Assembly (NCBI GenBank): GCA_023417935.1
Contig: JAEZDY010000014.1
Coordinates: 124,001-188,000 of the forward strand
Length of the DNA: 64,000 nt
Origin: Bacteroidota bacterium
GTDB lineage: Bacteria > Bacteroidota > Bacteroidia > Bacteroidales > Lentimicrobiaceae
Reading direction: 5' to 3'
Shown here: in pieces, positions 1 to 9,662 of the stretch
How positions within the stretch are numbered: the first letter of the stretch is position 1
How the letters are laid out: each line of letters opens with the position of its first letter
Position numbers and translations under genes: made by a program
The notes under the pieces: model-generated
What the model was told of the DNA's origin: nothing
Databases searched by the model: none
The model's input: the letters and a program-made list of their open reading frames with translations, nothing else

Positions 1-695
1 AGGTTACTGATATTATTCAGTAACTCTGGTTTAACTTTGATAATATTTATAATTGAGCTTGGGTAACCATAAAGAATTTTAGCCTTATTCGTTTTTTGAA
101 AATCAATCAACATTGCGGGTTCAATAATATCGCCTTTGATAAAATAATTATTCTGCAGGCCATGGTATGCCTTTTCAATGATTCTTCGGTTGTTTGTCCT
201 TAACGAATTCCCTGCAATGGTGATAAATGGATCGCCAGGTGAATAGTTAGCAAAGCGGTTCCAAAAGAAATATATATATGCCCAGAACCACGAGAGATGC
301 TCACTGTCAACATAATAGTAAAAGGGACTTCCGGTGCTTCCGCCAGTTTTCTTTTTCTGGGTTTTCCTTGCTTTTATCGGAGTATGAACAGTGGTGTAGT
401 TGTCATTTATAGTTTTTTTGTCTATTACAGGTAATGACCTAAGTACTTCAAGGGGATTGTTGATTATGTGATCATCCTCAAAACTGGCCAATAAGGGCTT
501 ATAATATTGGTTATGCTTTTTTATGGTAATTAAAAACTGAGCCAATTGGTTAGTATTGCTTTTTGAATTAGGTATGGTGGCCTTAAATCTTGGCTCATTA
601 TTCCCGGGCCCTGAGGCTGAAGCCTTTAGTAGGTAATACTTCTCAAGGATGTTTGTTCCTCTTATCAGATCTATTATTTTAATTCCAGCCCTCAT
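1..695 (-). CDS. CapK/PaaK-like adenylate-forming enzyme, polysaccharide locus (3' end cut off)
   Basis: The reading frame is open on the minus strand from an ATG at 695 to the window edge, so about 231 N-terminal residues are seen and the C-terminus is missing. It contains KKTGGSTGSPF (around residue 116), the phosphate-binding loop of the phenylacetate-CoA ligase/CapK branch of the ANL superfamily, followed by YYYVD and an aromatic-rich segment typical of that branch. CapK-like proteins recur in capsule and exopolysaccharide loci, where they are thought to activate an acyl or carboxyl group; the substrate here is unknown. Its start codon overlaps the stop of the upstream glycosyltransferase as ATGA, so the two are probably translationally coupled. 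The family call is good; a specific function cannot be given. Confidence 0.82.
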   Translation of the reverse strand, partial: MRAGIKIIDLIRGTNILEKYYLLKASASGPGNNEPRFKATIPNSKSNTNQLAQFLITIKKHNQYYKPLLASFEDDHIINNPLEVLRSLPVIDKKTINDNYTTVHTPIKARKTQKKKTGGSTGSPFYYYVDSEHLSWFWAYIYFFWNRFANYSPGDPFITIAGNSLRTNNRRIIEKAYHGLQNNYFIKGDIIEPAMLIDFQKTNKAKILYGYPSSIINIIKVKPELLNNISN

Positions 696-1849
696 TCCAT
701 AGTTGATTTAATAAATTCAAATTTCTTTTTCCATGTATGGTTTGATGCTATATTAATTCTTTCCGATATCTTTTGCTGGCTATTCTCTTCGAGGCTCTTC
801 CTTGCTTGCTTCACAAACTCTTCTGGAGTATCTGCAAAATATACCATATTACCGAAAAGTTCTTCAACAACAGGAATTCTGCAACTTATAACCGGTTTTC
901 CCATGGCTAAGTATTCCAACGTTTTGATAGGGAATGAATTTTTAATCCAATCTGCCATTATCCAGTTCAGCAAACAAACATCAAAGCCATTGGCGTATGA
1001 CGGTAAGTTTTTAAACTCTACCGGACCGGCAAAGTAGATATTGCTTTTTCCTTCAAGTTGCGAATAGTCGCCAAGCACTTTTCCAATGATTACAACAGAA
1101 AACCCACTTTCAGCTAATCGTAAGAACACTTCTTTATCATTGGCGTCTGACAATGTGCCGAAATACCCTGCAATTGGCAGACCTTTTCTTTTAACAGCCT
1201 GAATAAATGGGTTCAATTCTCGTTGTTCAGTAAAGTGATCAAAATCAACACCATGGGTTAACAGATGAACCTTTTTATCTGATAATTGCTCTAGTTTTGA
1301 TTTAATATTAGGTGAACTGGCAAATCTAACATCTACATTCTGACCCAAAAAAATTTCTTTTTCTTTCAGGTTCTTTAGTAAGCTTTTATCATTGGTTCTG
1401 AAATCAGAGATTAAATCGGCGGCCTGGTATACTTTTTTGCGAAATCTGTATTTTAATAAGGGTGATAATGTGAAATTACCTGAAATCCACAAAATTGTAT
1501 CGTGCCATCGTATGTTCAGCATTAATGTAACTAATCTCAATTGAAAAAGGATTAGTTTGGCATTTAGTTTATCATAGAACGAATTAAAGATGGGTATATA
1601 AAAAGGTACCAATACGTATACATTCTTTTCAACGTGCCTGAACAGTTTCAGGTGGGTCTTTAACTTATTTACTACTTTCTTCTTAATCGATTTCCTATTT
1701 TCCGAGTTTACAGCCGGTGATTTGAAGGCTATCGGATTAACCCATAAAACTGAATAACCATCTTTCAGGAAATGGAATATTATTTGTCTGGTACTGGTTA
1801 CTGATGGCCTAAACCAATCAGGACCCGTACAGATGACCCACTTTTTCAT
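692..1849 (-). CDS. Glycosyltransferase, family 1/4 type (GT-B fold)
   Basis: A 385-residue cytosolic or membrane-associated sugar transferase. The C-terminal half carries the GT-B donor-site signature: HGVDFDHF around residue 200, a Rossmann segment with GYFGTLSD, and PIKTLEYLAMGKPVIS around residue 310, where the Glu of TLEYLAMG is the usual nucleotide-sugar contact. The N-terminus (ICTGPDWFRPSVTSTRQ) looks like the acceptor domain of GTs that act on lipid-linked glycans. It lies 13 bases after the asparagine-synthase-like gene and overlaps the CapK-like gene by 4 nt, within a continuous minus-strand polysaccharide run. Donor and acceptor cannot be read from sequence. Confidence 0.88.
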   Translation of the reverse strand: MKKWVICTGPDWFRPSVTSTRQIIFHFLKDGYSVLWVNPIAFKSPAVNSENRKSIKKKVVNKLKTHLKLFRHVEKNVYVLVPFYIPIFNSFYDKLNAKLILFQLRLVTLMLNIRWHDTILWISGNFTLSPLLKYRFRKKVYQAADLISDFRTNDKSLLKNLKEKEIFLGQNVDVRFASSPNIKSKLEQLSDKKVHLLTHGVDFDHFTEQRELNPFIQAVKRKGLPIAGYFGTLSDANDKEVFLRLAESGFSVVIIGKVLGDYSQLEGKSNIYFAGPVEFKNLPSYANGFDVCLLNWIMADWIKNSFPIKTLEYLAMGKPVISCRIPVVEELFGNMVYFADTPEEFVKQARKSLEENSQQKISERINIASNHTWKKKFEFIKSTME

Positions 1850-1862
1850 AAATCAAATGTTC

Positions 1863-3731
1863 TTAATTAACTATTGTACTGCTCGAATCTGATTTCACCT
1901 TGGCCAATTCGTTTTTAACAATAACCGGTTTTTTAAAGAAATGTACTGGCGTTTCATGTAAGGTCAGCTGGAGGTAGTTATCAATATTGTATAATCTGGT
2001 CAAAATCCGTGGGTTGCCCACATGTAATTTTTTATTCTCAAGAATTTCTTTGAAGTAATCACTTTTTGGAATGAAAGTTTCAGTGTCAACAAAAGGCTTG
2101 TATTTTTTCTTTTGGTTATGCAGGAATGCATCCTTTAACTTGTGGTTAATCTTAATTAGTTCCAACAGAAGTGGTCGTACTTTTTTTTCATTTTTAAGTG
2201 ATACCGGGAAAGCTGTTGACTTTATCTTGTTGCTCTTCGGCTCTTCAGCAGCTAATGCAGTATGTGCATACTGTGATTTGAGTAATGATTTAGGAAGTCT
2301 GTGATAAACATCAGCAACAGATCTATCCATGAAAGGCGTGATAGGTGTAATAAAATGCTGAGCCTTCAATAGAATTACAACAGCATTTCTAAAAGAACGA
2401 TGATCAAAATCTTGATATGTATCGTAGTCAAAGGGAATTTCAACGGGTGGATATTCATCATATATTTTTCTGAAAGCAGCTTCAGTATCGTATTTTTTAA
2501 AATATGGTACCCACTTATCGGCATCTTCTTTTGTTACACCTCTAGCATTAGCCACAATGGTATACTTTATAGTGCTTTCTCGATCGGTTACACCATAATG
2601 ACGATGAGCACTGAGCTTGCCTGAACTGCTCTCACCATATAATCCCATCAACGCATTGCTGACGTAATTTGCTGCTACTTTCCCTAAACCTACCCATGGT
2701 GTTGTATATGTCGTACTCATTGACATGAGATAGGCTAAATTCTTATCAATAGTATGCTTATCAAGCACATGTAAATCTTTATCTAACAACTCGGCTATCT
2801 GCTTAACCTGGGGGTAATCAAAAACGCCGGTATCTTCGCGGAACACAAAGGGTACATAAGGTATTTTATTTCTTTCAAGAAAGGGCAGAAATATCCTGCT
2901 ATCCTTGCCTTTTGAGAGATAAATTCCCATTGGCTCATTCAGGTAGTCGCTGGTTTTTCTGAAAAAATTATCAATAGTAAACCTCAATTCGTTGACGTAT
3001 TCTGTGTCACTTTTCACCGGTTTCCTTGATATTTGCTGATAAGATTTTCTGACCGAATTTTTCTTGTCGTGTCGAATAAGTATATCAGAAGGTAAAACGA
3101 GTTCTATTTCATTAAACTCAGTTTGCCGATATGCCGGATATTCGTAATGAACTATTTGTGCAATGGATTCCTCATTAATGGTGACTTTAAGAACAGGATT
3201 GGTTGATAAAGCAAAGATGTTGTTGCTTACTGCAAAAGTACCCTGATTGTGATAAACGAAGACCCTATTGGCGCCATATCGGTCGGTTATCAGTATTAGT
3301 TCATCTGTTTGTTTAATGTAAGCAAAACCTGAATACCGTCCGTTGAAATCTTTGAGTTTGCTGTAATCCCGACTTCTTACAATAGTCAAAACCTCTTTTG
3401 CCAGATCACTTGAAATTAACTCACTTTTATTTCTTTTAAGGAGATCATAGTCATAAAAGGTTCCCTCAATAAAAGCAAAGTCGTCATTTTCCTTTATAAA
3501 ACTTACACAGCTTAATTTCGGTAGTTCCTCTGGCATTAGTAATGCAAACTTATACGTATTCAAGTCGAGTATATGGGCAATTTCACCAAATCCACCAAAG
3601 AACTTGTTTATGCCTTCCTCTATTATTCTATTTGTTTTTAGGTTATCATCATTATTCTCTAACAATAGGAATCCGGGAAGTCGGGGGTTGATATTATTGT
3701 CAATCTGGGTTTGATGTATAAATTCTTTCAT
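1863..3731 (-). CDS. Asparagine-synthase-like amidotransferase/adenylating enzyme without the catalytic Cys
   Basis: A 622-residue protein with the AsnB layout: an N-terminal Ntn-hydrolase-like domain (about residues 1-220) and a C-terminal ATP-pyrophosphatase domain whose PP-loop reads YLSKGKDSR near residue 270, in place of the usual SGGxDS. The protein begins MKEF, so it lacks the Cys2 nucleophile needed to hydrolyse glutamine. If active it should use free ammonia or another amine acceptor, or only adenylate its substrate. Such proteins are common in exopolysaccharide clusters, where they are proposed to amidate uronic acids or modify sugars. It lies between a NodB-type deacetylase and a glycosyltransferase on the same strand. 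The fold is clear; the substrate is not. Confidence 0.8.
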   Translation of the reverse strand: MKEFIHQTQIDNNINPRLPGFLLLENNDDNLKTNRIIEEGINKFFGGFGEIAHILDLNTYKFALLMPEELPKLSCVSFIKENDDFAFIEGTFYDYDLLKRNKSELISSDLAKEVLTIVRSRDYSKLKDFNGRYSGFAYIKQTDELILITDRYGANRVFVYHNQGTFAVSNNIFALSTNPVLKVTINEESIAQIVHYEYPAYRQTEFNEIELVLPSDILIRHDKKNSVRKSYQQISRKPVKSDTEYVNELRFTIDNFFRKTSDYLNEPMGIYLSKGKDSRIFLPFLERNKIPYVPFVFREDTGVFDYPQVKQIAELLDKDLHVLDKHTIDKNLAYLMSMSTTYTTPWVGLGKVAANYVSNALMGLYGESSSGKLSAHRHYGVTDRESTIKYTIVANARGVTKEDADKWVPYFKKYDTEAAFRKIYDEYPPVEIPFDYDTYQDFDHRSFRNAVVILLKAQHFITPITPFMDRSVADVYHRLPKSLLKSQYAHTALAAEEPKSNKIKSTAFPVSLKNEKKVRPLLLELIKINHKLKDAFLHNQKKKYKPFVDTETFIPKSDYFKEILENKKLHVGNPRILTRLYNIDNYLQLTLHETPVHFFKKPVIVKNELAKVKSDSSSTIVN

Positions 3732-3750
3732 TTTTGTGTGGTTTTATACT

Positions 3751-4533
3751 TTAACGTACAAGTTTCATTATAGTTGAGAAAGTATACTTATCTTTTAATT
3801 CAACTATTAGTTGTTCAATCATCTGAATGTGATTACCATGGAAACGATGGTGAAAAAGCAACCCAACGATATTTGTATAGCGGGATGAAAGATTTATCTG
3901 CTCAAGAACTTCTTTTTTAGTGTAATGAACAGCGGTATTATGGCCTGTATACTTTTTAATAAGATTGGCTGAAACTGAAAATTCCTTGAAATCAAAGTGT
4001 TTTCTATTAAGAGTATGATAACTGATCTTTTTGTTCATTAAGAATTCTTTACCTGCAATACGCCCAAGCGTGTTTTTAACACGGCTTTTGATTGAATAAT
4101 CTATCTTTGAGGATATTCCGAGGTAATTGAGTTTATTAACTGCACTAAGTGTTTCGTAATTATAAGTGCCAAAAGGGAAAGTAAAAATTGGTGACCAGTA
4201 TGAACCAAAGTAGTTATCCATGATCTCCTTGCCTTTCTGAATTTTTACAAGTTGATCTTCAAATGATCTGTTACCGCCAAATTCCATTTTAGCAGACGGA
4301 TTATTCCTATTGTGGTCATAACCATGCTGAATGATTTCTATTAATTCAGGAAAACTTTTCTTCGATTCTAACAGCCAATCAACCACTTCAGGCGTAACAT
4401 TAGCAGGTTCAATTGCATGGCTTATGGCTACCCCATGTTTGAAACACAATTCCGTTAATTCAACCAACTCCCTATCGAGTGATTCTCTAACATCATCATT
4501 TCTGAAAAATATATATTTAGTTGTAGTGGCCAT
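3751..4533 (-). CDS. Polysaccharide deacetylase-like protein (NodB/CE4 fold)
   Basis: A 260-residue protein with the metal-binding pattern of NodB-type deacetylases: FRNDDV with Asp13/Asp14 near the N-terminus and QHGYDH with His70 and His74, which together give the Asp-His-His metal triad. FTFPFGTYN (around residue 119) resembles family motif 3. There is no signal peptide, so it probably acts in the cytosol on a sugar nucleotide or lipid-linked glycan rather than on exported polymer. Its start overlaps the end of the upstream GT4 gene by 17 nt, so it belongs to the polysaccharide operon. N-deacetylation of an acetamido sugar is the likely job, by inference. Confidence 0.8.
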   Translation of the reverse strand: MATTTKYIFFRNDDVRESLDRELVELTELCFKHGVAISHAIEPANVTPEVVDWLLESKKSFPELIEIIQHGYDHNRNNPSAKMEFGGNRSFEDQLVKIQKGKEIMDNYFGSYWSPIFTFPFGTYNYETLSAVNKLNYLGISSKIDYSIKSRVKNTLGRIAGKEFLMNKKISYHTLNRKHFDFKEFSVSANLIKKYTGHNTAVHYTKKEVLEQINLSSRYTNIVGLLFHHRFHGNHIQMIEQLIVELKDKYTFSTIMKLVR

Positions 4534-5698
4534 TCATTTGTGTTTGGTACATTTTATAGGTTTCCATGCCTATTTTATCCCAGGAGAATTGATCATACGA
4601 CCATTTCTTAATCATTTCACGGTTTACAGACAGATTTAAATACAATGGTGACTTGAAGTATGATTCTATCGCACTGGCTATGCTTGATGGTTCGCCTGAG
4701 TCTATTAAAAATCCAGTCTCCCCAACAATTATATCATTTTCAAAATTCCCAACTTTGGTGGCAAGTATAGGTAACCCAAAATTGTAGGCCATAAAGATCA
4801 CACCTGACTGGTAGATACTTCTGTAAGGCAGAACAATACAATCAGCAGCCATAAAATATTTCTCAATGTCTTCGTCCTGAATATACTGTATATGAGTTAT
4901 TATCTGGTTCTTAAAACTGGATTTATCAAGTTGGGCTTTAATATCCTTGATATATGTTGATGATTTGGAGTTCCCGGCAATTATAATTGTGATGTCTTTT
5001 GCAAGTGGGGTTGCTATTTTCTCCAGACCCTCTATTAGAAGATCAAGCCCTTTGTAATAATCTATATTACCGAAAAAGAGAACTACTTTCCTGTCCATTT
5101 CTATTCCCATCCTTTTTCTCGCTTCCTGTTGACTCAGGTTCTCATTCGAAACCTTGTTATTCATACCATGCTTTATGATGGATATTTTTTGTGGTTCTAC
5201 TCCAAAATCTTTTGTTAATTCAACTTTACTCTGATGAGTATGAACCACTAAATTGTCACATAAACGATATAGCACTGAAAGGGTGAATCTATTATATATA
5301 GAGTCATTATTATCACGTTTTCGAGCATTGACATTATGAACAGTTAATATTACTTTATGTCCAAAAAGCTTTGCCACACCCGGCAGGATGATTCTGTCAA
5401 AAAAGTAAAACCTATCGAGCCATTGAAAATGAATAACTCTTCGCTTTACCAAAGCCAGGTGTTTTAATTGCAAATAGTAGTACGATATGATATTTTTAAA
5501 CCTGCTAAAATATGATGCCTTGGAGTTCTGATAAGCAAATACTTTATGAAACTGAACATTTTCAAACTCATTAAACAATGAGGATGAAAGGTCAATATCG
5601 AGAATTTCAATTTTATTTACAGGTGTTTTATTTAATCCGGAAATAAGGCCATATAAGTAGTCAGATTGACCAGTGCCGTTAAATACTGAAACATCCAT
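4517..5698 (-). CDS. Glycosyltransferase family 4
   Basis: A 393-residue GT-B enzyme. Visible features are HNVNARKRD in the acceptor domain, IIKHGMNNKV before the donor domain, VVLFFGNIDYYKGLDLLIEGLE at the inter-domain strand, and ADCIVLPYRSIYQSG followed by AYNFGLPILATKVG near the C-terminus, the site of nucleotide-sugar binding in GT4. No signal peptide or clear membrane segment is present. It overlaps the deacetylase gene by 17 nt and is separated from the GT2 gene upstream by 68 bases that contain a perfect hairpin. It belongs to the polysaccharide assembly run; its sugar specificity is unknown. Confidence 0.9.
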   Translation of the reverse strand: MDVSVFNGTGQSDYLYGLISGLNKTPVNKIEILDIDLSSSLFNEFENVQFHKVFAYQNSKASYFSRFKNIISYYYLQLKHLALVKRRVIHFQWLDRFYFFDRIILPGVAKLFGHKVILTVHNVNARKRDNNDSIYNRFTLSVLYRLCDNLVVHTHQSKVELTKDFGVEPQKISIIKHGMNNKVSNENLSQQEARKRMGIEMDRKVVLFFGNIDYYKGLDLLIEGLEKIATPLAKDITIIIAGNSKSSTYIKDIKAQLDKSSFKNQIITHIQYIQDEDIEKYFMAADCIVLPYRSIYQSGVIFMAYNFGLPILATKVGNFENDIIVGETGFLIDSGEPSSIASAIESYFKSPLYLNLSVNREMIKKWSYDQFSWDKIGMETYKMYQTQMNGHYN

Positions 5699-5729
5699 TT
5701 AGAAGATAATATTTCGAGATGATTTATTA

Positions 5730-5748
5730 AAGCTTAATACTTAAGCTT
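5730..5748 (-). promoter_or_regulatory. Small perfect inverted repeat between two glycosyltransferase genes
   Basis: Eight-base arms (AAGCTTAA / TTAAGCTT) enclose a 3-base loop in the 68-base gap between the GT2 and GT4 genes. No T-run follows on the minus strand, so it is a poor intrinsic terminator. It could be an RNA-processing or attenuation hairpin, or a protein-binding palindrome. Its function is not known. Confidence 0.35.
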
Positions 5749-5766
5749 ATGAGTGTGCAGATGAGC

Positions 5767-6672
5767 TTATAATGATTCTTTTTTAGTAAAACCAAGCAAA
5801 TTCAAAAACTTCCACTTGATAAACCCACCTATGTAGTAACAATATTTGTGGGCTAAGGTTTGATATGCATATGTGGACGTAGCAAACCTCCTGTAAAATT
5901 GTATGTCTTTAACTATGTGGTAGTTTGACTTTACATCATTAAGCGTTCTGATCAATTGTTTGTAACTATCCTGATGTAATAAGCCTGAATTGGTTTTGTC
6001 GTTCCAAATCTTAAGTTGAGGATATACCTTTATGGAATACCCTGCCAGTTTGGCTCTAAAGGTGAAATCGCTATCACCATGATATTGCGGGAACATTTTG
6101 TTGTCAACCATGCCTATTTTTTCAAAAACACTCTTATGGATAAAAGAGCCCATGCCCGGCAGCCAATCAACATCAAATACTTTGTCATACTTTTCGGTGT
6201 CAGGCTCATTCATTCCAAGCATATATTTCTTTCCTGATCTTGTATCAAATTTGCCTCCCATTGACCATAATAGGCTATCCTTACCTGCATAATAAATTTT
6301 TGAACCCCCAATATAAATATTCTCCTGCGAAAGGATTTTTAACAATTGCTCTAAATAATCAGGAGCTGGAGTAATGTCGTTATTCCACCATAAAACATAT
6401 TCAGTATTAAGTTCATTGATGGCATAAGTAATTCCGAGATTTATACCACCACTCCACCATAATGAACCATCTCCCTGCAATACTTTAACCTGTGGAAAAG
6501 AGGTTTTTAGCCACTCGCTTGTACCATCCTTCGAACCATCATCAACTACTACCACTTCTATTTTATCAGGTTCTTTCAACCTTTCCAGCATTGTATAAAG
6601 GTTGGTTATGCAATTCTTTGTATGATGAATTGCATTGAATACAGGGATTATTATGGTTACTTTGATATTCAT
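5767..6672 (-). CDS. Glycosyltransferase family 2 (GT-A fold)
   Basis: A 301-residue GT-A enzyme. It has the N-terminal TIIIPVFNA strand, the VVVDDGSKDGT motif (Asp44-Asp45) that binds the nucleotide, GDGSLWWSGGINLG around residue 67, and WWNND (residues 95-99) as the metal-binding acidic site. YHGDSDFTFRA later supplies the usual acidic acceptor-side motif. The WWSGG/WWNND pattern is common in the rhamnosyl/galactofuranosyl-like subgroup, but specificity is not certain. A 3' tail of about 45 basic and aromatic residues may bind the membrane. It sits between the Wzy-like gene and a GT4 gene in the same direction. Confidence 0.9.
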   Translation of the reverse strand: MNIKVTIIIPVFNAIHHTKNCITNLYTMLERLKEPDKIEVVVVDDGSKDGTSEWLKTSFPQVKVLQGDGSLWWSGGINLGITYAINELNTEYVLWWNNDITPAPDYLEQLLKILSQENIYIGGSKIYYAGKDSLLWSMGGKFDTRSGKKYMLGMNEPDTEKYDKVFDVDWLPGMGSFIHKSVFEKIGMVDNKMFPQYHGDSDFTFRAKLAGYSIKVYPQLKIWNDKTNSGLLHQDSYKQLIRTLNDVKSNYHIVKDIQFYRRFATSTYAYQTLAHKYCYYIGGFIKWKFLNLLGFTKKESL

Positions 6673-6694
6673 TGTAATTTTCTGATTTCCGGTT

Positions 6695-7921
6695 TTAACT
6701 TAACATTCTGGCATCTTCAAATTCTTCCTCCTGAAGTTCCTCTTCCTGAAAAAACTTCACTTCGTGTTTATCTACATCAATGATATACAACGTAAAGCAG
6801 ATAGCAACTATGGAATCTGCCTGGGCAAATGGTCCTCCACCTGTGAATAGCGTTAATAGAACACTTATAAAGAAGAATTTGATATAGGTATAGTGGCTTG
6901 AGATCTTTCCAAAGATTATTTTGAAAAGAATCATTAAGGCACCAAGTACAAAGAGCGCCCCAAATCTTGTATAATCTCCTATTATCCCTATATCTGACTG
7001 ATAAAAGCCATAAGCATCACGGTACATCTGAATAAGCATACCATAATACGAGTTAGTACTATCGGCTCCGTTACCTGTAAAATAAGAGAATGTATTTGGG
7101 AATAACTCCGTAAGGAAAAATACTGTAGCCCTGATCCTCACGTTTTCTGCCAAACTTTCAGTTTGAGTCTTAGATAACTCTATCAAACTCAAAAAGATTT
7201 CCTGAAATAAGATTACTACCGGGAATATTGCAGCACTTATCAATACCACTATTAATACTTTTGATTTGACCTTTTTACTGAAAAGTACATTTAACAATGT
7301 CAGAAGGATAACACTAAAAATCACCTGGCGGGTTCCCATTAGTATCAGGATGCTGATAAAAAACAATAAAGAGAATAATTTCCCTACTGAAAAATAATCA
7401 AACAACCTATTGAGTGTTAAGAAATAGGCCATTACCAGGAAAGTAAAACCGGTGAGGAAAATCCTCAAGGTGCCTCTATCAGGTGCAATTCTTACATCAA
7501 ATATTACCGTTGGGTATAAGAAAAACTGAATAAGGTAGAATACTGAGAAAGTTATGCCCAACCAGTATATTATTTTCTCAATATTCTCAACGTTTGGTTT
7601 TATAGAGTGGAGTACCCAATACATGAGATAAAAGTACATGAACCTTTGAGCAATAAGTGTAGTCGGTATTGGTTGGTCATGGCCCCATTGTGCCATGAAC
7701 ATACTTAAGAATACACCTAGTAAAATTATGAAGACCTCAAAGTTAAAATGTCTCTCAAAATTGACCTCTTTCTGGTATACCACATTCACTATCAGAATTA
7801 TGAATAGCATAGCAATACCTGCCATCTGGAAAGCTTTAGTTAAGTCAGATCCCAGAAAAGAAAAATTGAACAGTTCAAGGGATGATAATGCTATGAATAT
7901 GATTATAGATACTTTAGCCAT
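6695..7921 (-). CDS. O-antigen polymerase/ligase-like membrane protein (Wzy/WaaL type)
   Basis: A very hydrophobic protein with about 10-12 predicted membrane spans and a large loop between residues about 240 and 300, the layout of Wzy polymerases and WaaL-type ligases. The frame extends upstream to 8014, but that would overlap the preceding glycosyltransferase by 68 bases. The ATG at 7921 (MAKVSIIIFIALSS) begins just before the first membrane span and 26 bases after the previous stop, so it is preferred, giving 408 residues. The protein ends in an acidic cytoplasmic tail (EEELQEEEFEDARM). It is the only polymerase candidate in the locus and probably joins repeat units flipped by the Wzx-like proteins encoded at 14-17 kb. 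Confidence 0.78.
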   Translation of the reverse strand: MAKVSIIIFIALSSLELFNFSFLGSDLTKAFQMAGIAMLFIILIVNVVYQKEVNFERHFNFEVFIILLGVFLSMFMAQWGHDQPIPTTLIAQRFMYFYLMYWVLHSIKPNVENIEKIIYWLGITFSVFYLIQFFLYPTVIFDVRIAPDRGTLRIFLTGFTFLVMAYFLTLNRLFDYFSVGKLFSLLFFISILILMGTRQVIFSVILLTLLNVLFSKKVKSKVLIVVLISAAIFPVVILFQEIFLSLIELSKTQTESLAENVRIRATVFFLTELFPNTFSYFTGNGADSTNSYYGMLIQMYRDAYGFYQSDIGIIGDYTRFGALFVLGALMILFKIIFGKISSHYTYIKFFFISVLLTLFTGGGPFAQADSIVAICFTLYIIDVDKHEVKFFQEEELQEEEFEDARMLS

Positions 7922-7946
7922 TTTGTTGTTAATTGCAATTATCTGT

Positions 7947-9164
7947 TCACAGTTTTCTTTTACGGTAATTAATAGCCTGGGCATAAGCTTCAATAAAGCT
8001 ACTCTGATAATCAAGGTTTCTTAAATATTCTGACTGCACTCTTGAATTCTCCTTGTTCCTCATTATAAAATCATCATCGTTAATTGCCTGTTTTATAAGC
8101 GTTGCAATTTCAAGAAAGTTCAATGGATTAAAAACGAACTCTTTATTTCCAATAGTTTCAGGTAAAGAAGTTACATTAGAACAAATAACAGGTACTTCAT
8201 ATCTCATAGCCTCAAACAGGGGTCCCGATCCAGCCTCATATAAAGTTGGTATTACAACCAGGCTTGCAAGGTTATACAGTCCTCTTAAATCACTTTCTGA
8301 AACTACATCGGTAAACAGCACCTGATCCTCAAGTTGCAGTTGCTTTATCTTTTCTTCAATTGTGTCATAAAATGGAGTTTTATAGCCAGTACTAACCCAA
8401 AAGATTTTAAAACTCTCTCCACGCAATAAATTCATAGCTTCAAGCACGGCAATGTGATTTTTGTGCTCCCAGGTTGCAGCTGGGGTTAACATGAAAATAT
8501 CCGGTAAACTGTATTTTGCCCTTAGCTCTTCTGCTGGTGTGGCTGTAGTGCTTATCCAGTCTTCGGTTAAAGGCACACGGCAAACAGATATTTTTGATGG
8601 CCGGGGCTTGAAATATTTGATCAGGTCCTTTTTTACATGATTAAATGAAACTATGATGTGGTCAGCTTCTTCCATTGAAATATGATATCTCATTGACTTA
8701 TGGGTTCTTTCGAGCGGTGTAAAAAATTCAGGAAAATGAAAATGCTGTACATCATGCATAGTAACTGCAACGGGATAATTAAGTTCATATGCCGGCGAAT
8801 GCTGCCTGGGAATGTGCAATAAATCTAAATTGAACTTATTAAGAAAGCGTCTGTCAGGATTGAGCAATTTGTATATCCTAAGACAGTGCCTCTGTTTTTT
8901 AATTCTTAAATAATACCGGGTTAACCAGAAGTCGGCTAATTGCCGTAAAAATGATTTTAGCTTGTTGTTGTTGAAATACAGTACCGGTTTTATTTTGTCA
9001 TTGTGCAGAAAATCCTGTAAAAGATGTTCCTGACCGTTTACATAAAACAGGTAGATAAATTTTACAGCATCACACTTAAGAAGCATTTTCAACAGGTAGA
9101 TAGAATATTGAAATATTCCACCATCAGAAGGTTTAATATTTACCAGATAAATTCCGATGTTCAT
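7947..9164 (-). CDS. Glycosyltransferase family 4
   Basis: A 405-residue GT-B protein: N-terminal glycine-rich loop PSDGGIFQYS, VTMHDVQHFHFPEFF in the middle, ICRVPL-type switch (SVCRVPLTEDW), LTPAATWEHKNHIAVLEAM at the donor-domain entrance, and IPTLYEAGSGPLFEAMRYEVPVICS with the E-x7-E motif that holds the sugar nucleotide. No membrane span is apparent. It is the first gene of the minus-strand polysaccharide run, with the promoter probably in the 190-base divergent region (9165-9354) shared with the plus-strand genes. Confidence 0.9.
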   Translation of the reverse strand: MNIGIYLVNIKPSDGGIFQYSIYLLKMLLKCDAVKFIYLFYVNGQEHLLQDFLHNDKIKPVLYFNNNKLKSFLRQLADFWLTRYYLRIKKQRHCLRIYKLLNPDRRFLNKFNLDLLHIPRQHSPAYELNYPVAVTMHDVQHFHFPEFFTPLERTHKSMRYHISMEEADHIIVSFNHVKKDLIKYFKPRPSKISVCRVPLTEDWISTTATPAEELRAKYSLPDIFMLTPAATWEHKNHIAVLEAMNLLRGESFKIFWVSTGYKTPFYDTIEEKIKQLQLEDQVLFTDVVSESDLRGLYNLASLVVIPTLYEAGSGPLFEAMRYEVPVICSNVTSLPETIGNKEFVFNPLNFLEIATLIKQAINDDDFIMRNKENSRVQSEYLRNLDYQSSFIEAYAQAINYRKRKL

Positions 9165-9354
9165 GGAATTAGAAAGTGATAATTGAATATATTGTTCAAT
9201 ATAGCCGTAAAAATTAACTTACATATTTTTACTCATCAATTGTCTTCAATCAAATCATGTAATAAATTGACGTTTTCGTATAAAGGGTATCTGGCTTTTT
9301 GATGCCATTTTTGTGCTATAAACACATCAACGTGAATTGTTAATATAGTAACCG

Positions 9355-9585
9355 ATGAAAAAGTCAGATATAGAGCATATTCAAAGAAGTCGCTTCCTTG
9401 AGTCCAGCCGCAAAGTTAAATCGCAAGTTGAAAATATGGTCAACTCAATTAATATGAAGTATCCTGAATTGGCTGATTGCATAGAAATCCCAAACAAAAT
9501 AATAAGGAATGCAAATGATAGCAACTATATCAACAATCTGGTGTACTATTCAAGAAAGGTGTTTAATCAGAATTTACTGGCCTGA
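9355..9585 (+). CDS. Small protein of unknown function (76 aa)
   Basis: A 76-residue charged, probably helical protein with no signal peptide or membrane span. Its ATG follows a 190-base divergent region and it lies 77 bases before the MBOAT acyltransferase on the same strand. I do not recognise the family. Support is moderate: the frame is intact and uses the same codons as its neighbours, but nothing else confirms it. The upstream region has a small inverted repeat (9182-9187 with 9195-9200) that could be a binding site. Confidence 0.5.
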   Translation: MKKSDIEHIQRSRFLESSRKVKSQVENMVNSINMKYPELADCIEIPNKIIRNANDSNYINNLVYYSRKVFNQNLLA

Positions 9586-9662
9586 GAAGTGCCATTTAAC
9601 ATTTTAGCTATTTCCGATGTTTTAAATGCAACTGCTAACTAAACCTGTATCTACAACAACCG

